A DNA stretch of 64,000 bases from Casuarina equisetifolia. Taxonomy: Eukaryota > Streptophyta > Magnoliopsida > Fagales > Casuarinaceae. The notes below the pieces were generated by a model. It did no database searches, had not been told where the DNA came from, and worked only from the letters and a program-made list of their open reading frames with translations. The stretch covers positions 2,046,001 to 2,110,000 of the forward strand of contig CM052357.1 of NCBI GenBank assembly GCA_028551475.1, written 5' to 3'. Below are positions 36,001 to 47,631 of the stretch, in pieces; position 1 is the first letter of the stretch; the number at the start of each line of letters is the position of its first letter. The position numbers and the translations under genes are program-made.

Positions 36001-37690
36001 AAAAAATTTAAAAAACATGAAAGATATAAGGTCAGAAAGTGGAATAATCTAATAAATTTTAAGAATGATTTGGTGATCCCAAAGATAACATTTAGTGTAA
36101 TGGAAAAAGAAGAGAAAAATAAAATAAAAAAGAAAGAATCCTTCAAGTGCTATCCAGTGTTGAAACAATCAAGAAAGTAAAATAAATCATTTATACAAAA
36201 TTAATGTCTTACCTTTTTTATATCTGTAATTACCATCGATTTGTAATATTTATCAAGATAAATAGTCTTGAAATATGAATCCACTTGTTCTTTTCTTGTT
36301 TGCCCTTTGCAAGTAGGTATGTCTCTAACAAGAATGGCAAATTGTTCAGGCTTCACTTCTGAAGACAAAAGAGCGTTGGCTCTTAGTCTAGAGACATGCT
36401 TAAATGCCTTCCATAGTAGGTAATATGTAACAAATGAAACCCAGTATGTAGCTAGCAGACATACTAACAACCAAGGACTCTTTTTCTGTACATCAATCCA
36501 AAAAAAAAAAGACATTAGTAAAAAAATATGAAAAGAATAAATCATTACCAACAATATAGAAGGTATAAAATTTTGAACTTTTACTTTTTAAAAGACATTT
36601 ATTAGATAGCCAAAACACACAAATCTTATCCTAAGTACTTCTTGTACCGGAAGACGTGCCTCTATTTATGCAGTAGGTGGGAGATTTTATCCACGTGAGG
36701 CAAATTTATAAAATGCAGTTCCCCGTCACTTTTATAACCTATTGCCCCGGAGAATTAAAAAAGAAAAACAAAAAAGGATTAAACAATCAGTTGATGAAAA
36801 CTGTGTTGCATACTTTGATATTTTTCATGGATAAAATAAAGCTCCCACTGCTTGTGTTTGTCGCCTTCGCAGCATGATTAGTGGCAGCAACTGGCAGAAG
36901 AACTGGCAGCAGCACTAAGCCGGATAAGACCAAGATTCCCAACACTGCAGATTAATTGGCAAAAAGACCATATTAGAGATTGATCCCTTTTCTCCTGAAA
37001 AGCTCACACACATAGGTCACTAAGTTTGCAAAACTAATCCAAATTGACGAAAACTCAAATAAAAGCTTTTCTGCAGGGAGCAAAAAAGTTTTGTAATCAC
37101 TTGCTCAAAAGTTCTAACAAAGAAAGTGACGTTCATAAAAAGAAAAATGAGTCATTAAGAAAGATGACTCAAAACTTTCTCTCTCATCGAACGTGAATGA
37201 CCCAAAACTCTCTTAGCCGCCGGAGCCTTCGCTCAAACGCACTCCCCTTTCTCTCCACCCTCCACCTCTTCCCCACCCCCAACCCGAAAAACCTGCTAAC
37301 CCCTCTTCCCCCTTCGAGTTGACACAGTAATCCGAGTTGCAGAATCCACCTGAGATTTATCAAATAGTAAGAAATTCACGAAAAATGGGAAAAGAAAGCG
37401 AAGAGAGCCGAAGACAAACCGGTGTTCAGGAAGACGAAGTACACGGCAGTATCAACCCCTGACATGGCTATCACATCCTGTTCCGATGACGACAAAGCCT
37501 CCTGGATCCAGGCGAACGGGTTCCGGGTCCTGGACCCGCCCTCCCATGGCTCCATGTCCTTCAAGATCCTGTTCGGGAAGTAAACCATAGCGTTCTCGGG
37601 CTTCCTCGACAACCAAGTGTAAAGCAGCATCAGAACCACGAGTATCAGAAAAGATGTCCCGAGGGACGTCCAGAACGAGCTGAAATCCAT
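33082..37690 (-). CDS. ERD4: ERD4/OSCA3-like CSC1 channel, copy E, intact
   Basis: Six exons: 37420-37690, 36814-36944, 36213-36485, 34763-35664, 34253-34508 and 33082-33459. They total 2211 nt (736 aa), in frame with GT-AG introns throughout. The architecture is as in copy A: N-terminal membrane exons 1-3, PHM7-like cytosolic loop in exon 4 with two 30-aa repeats, and the DUF221 helices in exons 4-6. Exon 2 is 12 nt shorter than in A (DPTK missing), and exon 4 has an extra SAA in the alanine-rich loop (AASAASAAPGR). The C-terminus ends SQVSRSVSFV as in A. Exon 6 resembles C. The start is the first in-frame ATG. Upstream lie a GA-rich leader and a divergent protease fragment. Like A, its exon 4 helices depart from canonical ERD4, so conductance may differ. 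Function is inferred from family. Confidence 0.85.
35413..35592 (-). repeat. 90-bp coding repeat x2 (copy E exon 4)
   Basis: Two 30-aa units as in copy A, with small substitutions (SEGPRP, FLGVFGKK). The frame stays open. Confidence 0.9.
36692..36697. promoter_or_regulatory. G-box (CACGTG) in ERD4 intron 2, copy E
   Basis: Same intronic position as in copy A, in the conserved context TTATCCACGTGAGGCAAA. Possible ABRE-type element; function inferred only. Confidence 0.35.
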
Positions 37691-38943
37691 CTCTAACACT
37701 CAACCAGGCTCTCTGTGAAGAAGAAGGAGTGGAGGGGACTGGAACCAGTGTACCACCTACCACTCAACCAAAACCCCTGCAGTCCACCGATTATCCAATT
37801 TGTCAGAAAACTTTAAACTTTCGAGACTTATCTAAAACATGGCGTCGCTCTTTTACTACTTACTCTGGATTTATTTTCCCTCAACCCTTAAATGTCTTTC
37901 AAAACAACTCTACATGGTTTTCTTCTTCACAAAGCGACAGACGTTGACGAATTAACAGATCTCACACGCACAGAGAAAGAGAGACAGAGAGAGAGAGTCG
38001 CGGATGAGATCGGGATTGCCACCCTTCTCTTCTCTCTTTCACCGGATTATGCTAGTGTAAGAAGAATGAAGTTACAACACAATATAACTTTATACCTAAA
38101 CCGTGATCAACGGCGCTTTCACCCTGCTATTTCAGCCGAAGGCCATCTCCAAATTTGAATGAGGGAGTTTTCATGGAAAAGAAGTTTTAGAATTGGAATA
38201 GCTAGGAATTTTGGCAAAATAAGATGACTAGTACTTGAATTATTCTTGCTTACATAATGCCTTATTGTTACATATTTATAGCCAGAATGGAAGAGATCAC
38301 ACTCAAGACTCTATCACACATTCTCAAAAGAAAAGTCTTAGGCAGCTTCCATGAAATACAAAGAAATTAGAAAAATCTAGCAAGTTGGCGAACGGAGTCC
38401 ACCGTTCACACGCGTTGGGTCGACAGCGAGAGTGTTGGATGGTCCTTCAATGGAATTTCGTGGAAACTGAATTGAGGAGGGCTAAGAGAAATTGCTGGGC
38501 TGATGAAAGGAAAAAGACATGATAAAGAAAGAAAACCATCAAAGATGAGACACGCTGCTCATTTAATAACACTTCATCTTCGGTTCTCACAACGCCGAAA
38601 AATATCTTAGATGAGACACGCTGCAGTCTCTCTCCAGCTTCGACAGGAGGACGACCACACAAGGAAGAACCCGTGGCTCTTCTAAAGGTTATCCTTCTCA
38701 TTTGTAAAATCATCCAATACAGGAACACTTTCTTGAAAGCCAGTATTTCTCCTGTTCATTTCCGGTGTCTCCTGGCCTCAAGATTTCACAAACTAGAACT
38801 CTTAATTATTTTGACAGTACGCGTACATGTTATGGTAATCATCCCTACAAGAACCTTTGAAAATTAAAAGAAAACCCCAAGAGGAACGAGGAGTCTGCTG
38901 GAAAAAAGCAGATTCATTGATCTCCAGCAATAACGCTGTTGCC
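37691..38943. promoter_or_regulatory. ERD4 E upstream region and protease spacer
   Basis: Shared intergenic region between the divergent ERD4 E and protease fragment 2. It includes the GA/GACA tract near 37976-37998. It lacks the 0.9-kb extra block seen at 8812-9765 and is the short form also found near 53330-54212. No gene seen. Confidence 0.45.
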
Positions 38944-39330
38944 ATGGCAGCCCTCTCTGCATCATCCATGACTCTCTTTCTACTTGTTTGCTTCGTTTCT
39001 TTTGCTTTATTGTCCCTTACTACCACCGCTACCATCACAAAGCCTCGACGGTTTGCCACCAAACTCATTCAACATGAATCCTTTCTCTGCAATGCGAACA
39101 ATGACGGCAATGATCAGGCCGATTGGGGTTTGTCCTGCAAATCCACCTTCACCCGTAGAAAGTCTTCCACATATGCCAGTATGTCCTGCAAATCCACTTC
39201 TTGCACCACGAATCCCACTGACAAGTTTGATTATTGTAGTTTACAAATTTTAGCTGATGGTTTGTACTTAGCAGTAGTAGTGACGATGGTGTCATTACTA
39301 GTGCTGAAGTCCAATCTCGTGTAATCTGAT
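38944..39330 (+). pseudogene. truncated CDR1-like aspartic protease 2 (catalytic block deleted)
   Basis: From the ATG at 38944 the first 54 codons match the other two copies (signal peptide and propeptide start). Then an internal deletion joins the propeptide to a later part of the enzyme: RRKSSTYASMSCKSTSC, TNPTDKFDYC and a LADG block, which in this family follow the first catalytic site. The DTGSS motif itself is gone. The frame ends at 39322-39324 after 126 codons. A further DDGVITSAEVQSRV-like piece appears in another frame. Inactive as a protease. Confidence 0.7.
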
Positions 39331-40139
39331 CTCTAACAAACCAATCTTGAAAGGCTAGATACGATGGCTCCCTTCTCATCAGTATTGATGATGAATATAG
39401 CTAAACAAGGGAAAAGGCCATCAAGGACCCCTATTAAACCAGTGGCTTGAAGGAAAGGCTTATACAAGCCTTCAAAACAAGGAAAGTTGGGCCTTCCAGA
39501 CGAACTCCTATGGATGGAATGGAGAGATGGCCTAGGGTTGGTAGCAGCAAAGCATGAGTTTCAACACGAACGTTTATGGTGGTAGAGGCCATTGCAACTT
39601 CTATTTTATTAAAAAAAAAGAACAGAAAAAAGAAAGAAAGAAAGATCGAGACTAGGAGGTTTTGCCAAAAGGCTAAACTAATATCAAGTTAAAACAAGAA
39701 ATTTTACAAAATATTGTAGAATTTCTTATACAAAAGAAAAAGAACAATATAAGAAAAATAGAACAACAAGAACACAAAGAGAAAATTGAAGATCTCTTTG
39801 TATTTCTAAATGATTATAGAGTACAAAGTTTGAAGAGCACCGGCAGGCCTTTGTGAGAGAAAGACCTCGCCCCCGCTCGCCTTGCCCCCCCCCCCCCCCC
39901 CCTTATCACTGCCACTCATGTCACCGCCATACTCCCAGTTTACTTAACTTTGCCAGAAAAATATTCGTAATGGAACCAGAAAGCCCCGTCACGGTGGTGT
40001 GGATCTAACTCTAGCCAAATAGGTTTCGACATCACTCGCCACCACATGGCTCCACATGCCGCCACGCGCCGGCTCTATCCCTCCTTTACGATCTCACAGC
40101 CCTGTTCGCTCGACCTCACTGACTTTGACAATCCATAGA
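39331..40139. other. unassigned sequence with an 18-C run
   Basis: No gene recognised. The first 250 bases may be a decayed continuation of the protease gene. The rest has an A-rich start near 39608, an 18-base C homopolymer at 39885-39902 and a GC-rich part up to the abrupt start of ERD4-intron-like DNA at about 40140. It may be an unidentified insertion. Confidence 0.4.
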
Positions 40140-40510
40140 AGAGATTTACTATATAAACTTTAAATAGAAGCTAAAAGTTCTGGGTAACAACGTGGCGTTC
40201 ATATATTCCAATTAAATCAAAATGAAGTCATGAAGATGAAATTGAATTTTATACTTTAGAATGACCAAACTGCTGCTGAACATATTAGAAACTACAGGCA
40301 TCGTTATCATTTCATTGCGCAATTATTTAAGAGATTCTTTCAATTTCACTATCCAATGTTCCAAAATGCTAAAGATGTACATTTAACTTTAATCTGACAA
40401 TGACATCAGTTGTCCCTCTCTACCTTGAGTTTTTCACTATCAAGCTGCTGAATCTCACAATTCACTAGCCTCTCAATTGCCTTTGCCTCTTTCTGGAAAT
40501 TCATAACTAA
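40140..40510 (-). pseudogene. relic of type-2 ERD4 intron 1
   Basis: Matches part of intron 1 of copies B and G (14230-15000 without its LINE, 59950-60360), including GAAACTACAGGCATCGTTAT and TTTCTGGAAATT. No exon is left on either side, so it marks a former ERD4 copy. Confidence 0.6.
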
Positions 40511-41534
40511 CATCGGTTGGTTGGAATTCAAAAGAAAAGAGATGGGACTCAAAACTCTAATACATATTTTAAAAAGACCTTCTACGAAATCACAAGGAAG
40601 TTAGAAAGATCTTGGAAGTTCAGACCCGTTGAGTGTATGTATTGTAGCAACGTGACCTCTGTTATAGAAATTGTTACGTGGCTGCCAAGAGGGACACGTA
40701 ACTGGCCCTTGAAGAGACCCATTAGTAACCATTTTAGGGACTAAAGAGGGTATGAAGATTTTGGTTCTTTGAGGGAGAACCGGACCCTTCTTTTCTTAAG
40801 GTGAAAACACAAACCTTTGGGTTTCTTTGATTTCAATCCCCGCCTTCCGAATACATTTCTTGCTCTTTATAAGAGCTAACCGAAACCCCTGCTTACCTAT
40901 TAGCCTACTCTAAATACAAAATGCTTAACACGAAACCATCATGAAGGATCACGCATGCCAATCCCGCATGCCTTTTTTCTACTGAGTCACGCTATTACCC
41001 CTATTTCTGTGCCTCGGGAATACAAACTATTACGTACATAACAGAAACCAAGAGAGCATGATGATTGGAGAGTCTCTACTCAACCAGGAAAGCAGTCCAA
41101 CATGATCCCTAGGAAAGGGTTGGTGTTTTGTGTTTTGATGAGGAAAGTGGTGGTAATTATAAGGGGCATAATTTAGAACTGAAAATAATCATCACTCAAT
41201 TTAGATGTATTGTAATAGGTCAACTAAAAAATATGTTGAAGTTAACAAATAATGAGCTATTCTCAGCCCATTGAGAGAAACTATAAAAATGATCAATTGG
41301 ACCCAATTAAGGAAGCTTACCGAGCAACATTGACCCGGTCCAACGACAAGCCAGTCTTCACCTCACTTACCAATTGAAGATCACATTCCAACTACCTTAA
41401 AGCCAGTGTTGTATTGTCGTTCTTAGATCTATCTATAACTGATATCTATAATCATGTGAGAGAAAGAAAAAGAAAAAGAAAAATGAAAGATTTAGGGAAT
41501 AAGAGACAAATGCCATCAGTATCTAAAGAGGAAC
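40511..41534. other. unassigned sequence, then spacer
   Basis: No gene recognised over most of it. It might be part of a retroelement, but no coding motif or clean terminal repeats are seen. The last 40 bases before 41535 match spacer DNA like 11370-11410 and form the left flank of the LINE. Confidence 0.35.
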
Positions 41535-41549
41535 AACAATGAAAGCAAT

Positions 41550-44500
41550 CTCTTGTTGCAATGTGTTGTACAAGATCATATCTAAAATTGTGGCAGGAAG
41601 ATTAAGTCTAGCTTTACCTCATTTCATACATCCTTGTCAAACAACTTTTATGCCAAGAAGGAACATTAAAGAAAATATTTTGTTATGTCAAAAGTTAATA
41701 CACAATTATCACAAAGATATTCATGGGAAAATGATGGCAATTAAGGTTGATATTATGAAAGCATATGATTCAATAGACTGGAATGCAATCCTAAATACTT
41801 TGAAAGTTTTGAAGTTCTCAGACAAATTTAGATTGCTGATTGAAAGCTGCATCACTACTGTGGGATATTCTGTGAACATCAATGGCTCTCATACAAGTTT
41901 TTTTAAGGGGGCAAAGGGACTTAGACAAGGAGACCCTCTCTCTCCTTTTCTCTTTGTTATTGTGATGGAAATTCTTAACAGAATTATACAAAAGATGTAT
42001 CTTCTGAAAGGTTTAAATTTCACTGGAAATGCGCTAAAGAGAATATCACTCATTTATGCTTTGCTGATGATTTCTTTTTGTTTGCTCATGGAGATATTGA
42101 GTCTATATTGTGTTTACTAGATACTATGCAAAAGTTTGAAGATATAATAGGTCTGAAAATGCATCCAGAAAAGTGTCAAATTTTCTTTTCAGGCTTGTCT
42201 GAACAGGAAAAGGCTCTAATACTTGATCATATTCCTATCCAAGAAAGCCAACTTCCCATAAAATACTTGGGAGTTCCATTGATTACTAAAAGACTCTCCA
42301 ACCTAGATTGTACTATCCTGATAGAAAAGATATTGAGGAGAATTAAAGGTTGGAGTCTAAGCATATTAGTTATAGAGGGAGACTGTAATTAGCAAAAAGT
42401 GTTCTGATAACTTTATTTTATATAGCGTTATTTTGATTATTTTAGGTAATGTTTAATATAGTTTTTATTAAATTATATTTGTATTTAATTATATTTATGT
42501 ATGTTTTTGCTATTTTATGCAGTAAACCCAAAATAGAAGAAAAAGAAGCAATAAATCATGCAAAATCAATGTTTACCATTTATCTATGAAGCACATGAGA
42601 AGCAAGGAGAAAAAAAGACAGAGAAAAAGAAGTAAAAGAGGAAATTTAAGGAAGAAAAGAAAATCGTGGCCTATTGGGTTTTGGAAGCCGATTAACAAAA
42701 CGGGAGTCGGGTCGTGTAGAAAGAGAAGAAGGAAAAAAACAAAAAGAGAGGAAGAGGAGGAGCGAGCAGCGTGCTAAACCAGAGAGACCAGAGAGCCAGC
42801 AGGGGACCTCGCCGGAGGTTAAAGACGACGTGCGACAGCGTGCATCTCAGGCATAGGACCTGACGGTCGTGCGACAGCAGACCACCGGCGTTCTTCTCTG
42901 GCGAGAAACCCAAAACCTCTTTTCTTCGACAATCTATGCATAGCCCAACTAGATCTAAGCAATTCCGGCCATCTAAGGGAGTTTCTGACCTGTTTTGTGC
43001 AGTTTTTGGTGGTTTTCCGGTGAAGAACAGCGAACGCCGTCTAAACCTCTTTCGCCAGATCTACACATTTCTGGTGCAATTTTGAGTAAAATCTCGGCAA
43101 ATCGGCATTCTAGACATCCCAATCTACCTTTCTGGAAGTTTCTATGAAGACCGGCGGCAGCGCGTGGCGGCGGACGGCGGTGCGTGTCACCGGCGCGTGG
43201 AGGCGCGTGCGAAAGCGCGTGACGGCGTGTGCGAAAGCGCGTGACGGTGCGTTTCAGTTCGTTTTTCTTCCGTTCTTAAAACAGCTTCTTCTTCACCCTG
43301 TGATGTACAGATTTGTGCAATTTATTTTGTGATTTGAAGAAATTTGGTGACAACTTTAATGTTTTCAAATTCCAGAATATTTTGTTCACGTTTTTGCACT
43401 GATCTTGTTTATTTAAATATGTTATTTTAGTTTAGTGTGTAGAGTTACGATGGAACTTAATTATAATGTATGAATATTATGATTATTTACGTTTTGTAAG
43501 ATATTTTATGAATGTGAAGTTGCATGTTACGGAGTTTAATGCTTTTAGGTGATTAGCTACCACCTAGATGACTTGATTTGTATGTTAGAGACTGATAGAA
43601 AATAACATACAGTTGTTTCTTGTAATATGCAACCATAAATTAATATGGATAGACATATACCATGTTATTTGTGTGGCTTTTGGTGATAAGATAATTAAAA
43701 GATTTATTGTAAACCAGGAATATTCACAGATCCTAATGCATTTGGTTTGTTTCAATTCACATATAGAGATATAGTGAATTAATGAACTAAATAGGTTTAC
43801 TATACCTAGACATAGGATAGTAAATAAATTAAGAAATTTCGCCATCACATAAGTAGAATTAATCTTGCTAGCATGGATGATTGACATTTGTACCTAGTAA
43901 TTAGGTGAAATCGGATGCTTTAACATCTTTTGTTTGTCAAGTTTAGATTAAATTTAGTTATTAAATTCACAATTTACCATTTCGGTTGGCTAGATAAATT
44001 TTAAGAGTTGTTCACCATTAGTAATTAATTAGTTTAGTAAACACCAGTCTTCGTGGAACAATATCTATACTCATCATTATATTACTTGTTTGACATGTTC
44101 ACTTGCATTTAAATTTCACCGAACATATTCTATTTTCATTGCAAACATATTGGATGCAAATTTTTCTATTGCCAAAATAGACTCTTTATGAAATTGAAAA
44201 AAGGATTATAACTTTCCTTTGGGCAAGTAAATCTAATGGACGATGTGTAGCGAAAGTGACATGGAAAGAAGTTTGTTGGCCTAAAATTTCTGGAGGACTG
44301 GGTTTGATAGACATTCATACTTGGAATAAGGCGATAATTGGAAAACTCTTATAGTCTCTTGTGCACCCCAACTCAAACTCTTTATGGGTTAAATGGATGA
44401 TAACATAAAATTTGAAAGAAATGAATGTATTAGAAGTTGAGATAAAAGGATTACTAGCTTGGAGTTTTAGGAACATTTTACAAGTAAGAAGTGAACTCAC

Positions 44501-45174
44501 ACAACTAGTGACAGACTCAGAATACAATATTGCCAAAAGTTATGTAACACTAAGAGAGAACAAAGAAGACACTGAATGGGCAACACTTGTTTGGAAAGAA
44601 GGAGTACCAAAGCATAATTTTATCTGCTGGATCACTTTGAAAGACAAACTATCCACAGTAGATCAAGTGGCTAAATGGAATAGTTCAATGGATCTACAAT
44701 GCAACCTCTGCCAATAAGAAAAAGAATTACAGGAACATTTATTTTTTAAGTGCAGGTTCACAAACTACATCTGGAAGGCTTTATTAGGCATGAATGGATT
44801 AACTCAAAGAATTGAACACTGGAGAACTGAAATATGTTGGATGATCAAGACTGTTAAGAGGAAGAGCTTGCAACAATTTTGCTTAGTATATCTTTCAAGG
44901 CCGTATTGTATCACATTTGGAGCAAAAGAAATAGAAGAAGATTCAGCAATACAAGTCTAGATAACTCAACCATTATTGCTAAAATTAAGAAGGATGTGAG
45001 AGGAAAGATTTCATTTACTAGAGGAGTCAAGCTTACAAATTGTAATTAATTTTTACAAGAGCTTTGGAATTTGCCAAGTGAAATATTTGAACTTAGATTT
45101 TGATATTTTATAATCGAACAATCTTGTAAATTTTTTTACGGGTGATGTATAATTTGACCTTTCACCAAAAAAAA
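41550..45174 (+). mobile_element. 5'-truncated L1-type LINE with reverse transcriptase, split by a solo LTR
   Basis: The remaining ORF2 begins within reverse transcriptase: SCCNVLYKIISKIVAGRL, then AIKVDIMKAYDSIDW and GLRQGDPLSPFLF. One frame change precedes the catalytic FADD box (CFADDFFLFAHG near 42052-42087), followed by KCQIFFSG and PIKYLGVPL. After the solo LTR (42405-44125) the protein resumes with SLQTYWMQIFLLP, WPKISGGLGL and a zf-RVT zinc motif (CNLCQ..EHLFFKC) with a stop inside it. It ends in an A-run. AACAATGAAAGCAAT flanks it at 41535-41549 and 45175-45189. Empty sites are at about 11407 and 55566. Not autonomous. Confidence 0.92.
42405..44125. mobile_element. solo LTR, 1721 bp, inserted in the LINE
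   Basis: It begins TGATAAC and ends CACCGAACA, the reverse complement of the ends of the element at 17941-19645, so the same family in opposite orientation. Flanking TGTTC (42400-42404) and TATTC (44126-44130) differ by one base. Removing the element and one flank rejoins the LINE reading KSVLFSLQTYW. A GC-rich patch at 43145-43255 includes tandem GCGAAAGCGCGTGACGG units. The Lys/Arg-rich ORFs near 42586-42856 are not genes. Confidence 0.9.
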
Positions 45175-45189
45175 AACAATGAAAGCAAT

Positions 45190-45631
45190 AATGAATACAA
45201 AAGTTGCATTCATTAACTTGGGATATAAAACTCGCTGGGTGTTTTTAGCTGCAATACGGACATTTTCTATCTTTCACTTTAAGAGAAGGTTAATCGTTCC
45301 CTTTTGTCTCTATTTACAACTCATACCCAATGAATAAACTGTCCTTGACATGTATAATAAATAACCCGTTAGTCTCTACAACCCGTCTATTGTAATCTTT
45401 TGAATCTATAAACATGCTTTAGGCTGCAACTACCCTTCTTAAATCTTTAGAGTCCTTGTTTCTAAAAATAGCCCTAGTTCCATGCAAAAGAACAAGGACT
45501 TCTATTGCATGAAGACAGGATCAACATTGGCATTCTCGTCTTTACGTATTAGTCAACTTTAGCATAGTGATGAGGAATTTTGTATTCTGTACGTGGTCAA
45601 AGTGGGTCCTAAAAGAAGATAAAAACAAAGG
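45190..45631. other. spacer like 11410-11710
   Basis: Right flank of the LINE. It matches the protease-ERD4 spacer of other units with many differences. No gene seen. Confidence 0.4.
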
Positions 45632-46617
45632 CTTGTAAGGAAATTCTTAGAGGTTGGTAATATTGATGTACATCTTTCTTATAAAGTAATTTGCCAAACT
45701 CTTTACTTACTAAAGAAGAAAAGAGGATTAGGTTTACCAAATATTAAAATCTAGAATAAAGTCCTCTTGGGATGTATATTTTAAAATCTCATCAATCTTC
45801 CAAAAATTTTATTGTGAAGTAAATGGATTTATAGTATAAAGCATAAAACAACTCCAATAATGCAATTAGACATAAGAGGTACCGTGTTTGGAGTTGGTGG
45901 GTCTTCTCAAGCTAAGGTCCACATTTATCAATGTTCTCTTCACTTCTACATATTACTGACAAAAGATTTATAACGATCTTTGATAAGTTGATGAAACGGT
46001 GGATTGATGTGATTTAATTTAGATTGGTGACATTATTAAACATAATTTCATTAGATGGCTATTTGTAGGGACAAACTTTCTATAGTAATAGAAATTGGAG
46101 AGTGACTTCTTTTGTTAAATATATATTATGATTTCTATCAATCTTATATAAAAAGTAGGAGTCATCTATTTTTTATAATATACATGGACAAGGATGATTT
46201 AACGAAATATTCTTGCTCAAAATAAAATCTGACGTGACATTAAAAGATAAAGTGAACAATTATAATGAATGATCAAAGCAATTAAAGAAAAAGATTTAGT
46301 TACTAAACTTCTTAACATATCTTTCTTAACTTATATTTATTATATACGGTCTTAATAAAATAGAAGACACTTTTAAGGGAAAACAATTGATATTCTTATT
46401 CTCTTAGTGAAAGTGAAAAAAAAAAAGTAGTATGAGGGAGAATTACTTTGTTTAAAAATATAAAATCCTTCCAAAAAAATATTATTTTAAATGAGATTTA
46501 AAGGTTTCCAACTTCTATCTTTTTATAAATACAATGATTTCTGTAATACTAAAGTGTGCTCATGTGCTTATGTATTTTAATATTTATTAATACAATTTAC
46601 CTTTTCATAAAAAAAAG
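45632..46617 (+). mobile_element. decayed LINE 3' part
   Basis: Translation with several stops shows CQTLYLLKKKRGLGLPNIKI, then NKVLLG and SKWIYSIKHK, the usual order between reverse transcriptase and the zinc motif in plant LINE ORF2, with an A-run at 46609-46617. The flanking spacer is continuous at 11715-11740, so it is an insertion. Its AT-rich 3' end is the source type for the small tails at 7395, 52222 and 53131. Confidence 0.75.
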
Positions 46618-47631
46618 GTCCATTATATACCATTAACATTTCAAGTTGCAAGAAAAATAGGTCAACATGCTTTGGGTTTTAAGGCGTTGGCATAACCATG
46701 GCATGGCTTTCACTCTTCTCTCATATATCTCAATGAGAAGTTAGGAACTCAATGAAGGTCAATAAAGCACAAAATAAAATTAAGAGTAAGTATAAAATAT
46801 TGTCATCATTCACTTTGACATTTAAAAGATGATGTGGATTTCAGCATTGGGTAAATCATCACAATAATTGAAAAGAAAAAACTATGAAAATTAAAGCTTT
46901 CAAATAATTTGGTATCAAAGAATTTCATATTACCACAATCATGAGAATCTTTTACTCTCACAATACATGTTTGTGGTAGCTGAACTAGTAGACAATGTTT
47001 CACTCCTTATATAACAAATTAACTCAATAATATGTAAATCTTATTTGAATAATGTATATTCTTAGTATATATTTTTAATTATGATATCTATACATATTAT
47101 AAAATTTATGTAATTCTTACGACTTAAGAGATTTAGTAATACTACATGACTTACATTGTGCAGAGTATTTGACTATTTATGTAATCTTGGTTGTGAACTT
47201 CAACTCCAGGTAATGGCAGCCACTTCGACTAGAATTAGAATCTTATATAGACCAAGAAACAAAATTATATTGCTTTCATGCAGTACAAATGACCAGGAAA
47301 AGTAGGTGAGAAATACTGAAACTCTTGAACTCATATTTTAAGCAATAAATGTTGATGCGAGACAATGAAAAGATATTTTTAATTTAGATTAGAAAACATT
47401 CTTGAATCCTAATACCAAGGACAAATAATCTCTACATTGCACTGGAAACTATTTGTAGTTAAACTGTACCACACTACCAAGTTGTTCAAAACATAAACAA
47501 ACTACGTAACAGAAAACCAAAACCGTGACTCGAACTGCCAATGTCAACATATACCCAAGTTCGCAGAAAATAATTTAAAACACATAAATAAAGACCCAAC
47601 ATAAATTTAGTGCAATACATGCAAGTGTATA
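46618..47631. other. spacer and ERD4 F 3' flank
   Basis: Spacer DNA (like 11740-11830) passing into beta-type sequence at about 46950 and the ERD4 3' flank. No gene seen. Confidence 0.4.

Noticed and set aside
42586..42856. Basic Lys/Arg-rich frames
   Set aside because: Lie inside the solo LTR in purine-rich DNA and are not conserved in the other LTR copy.
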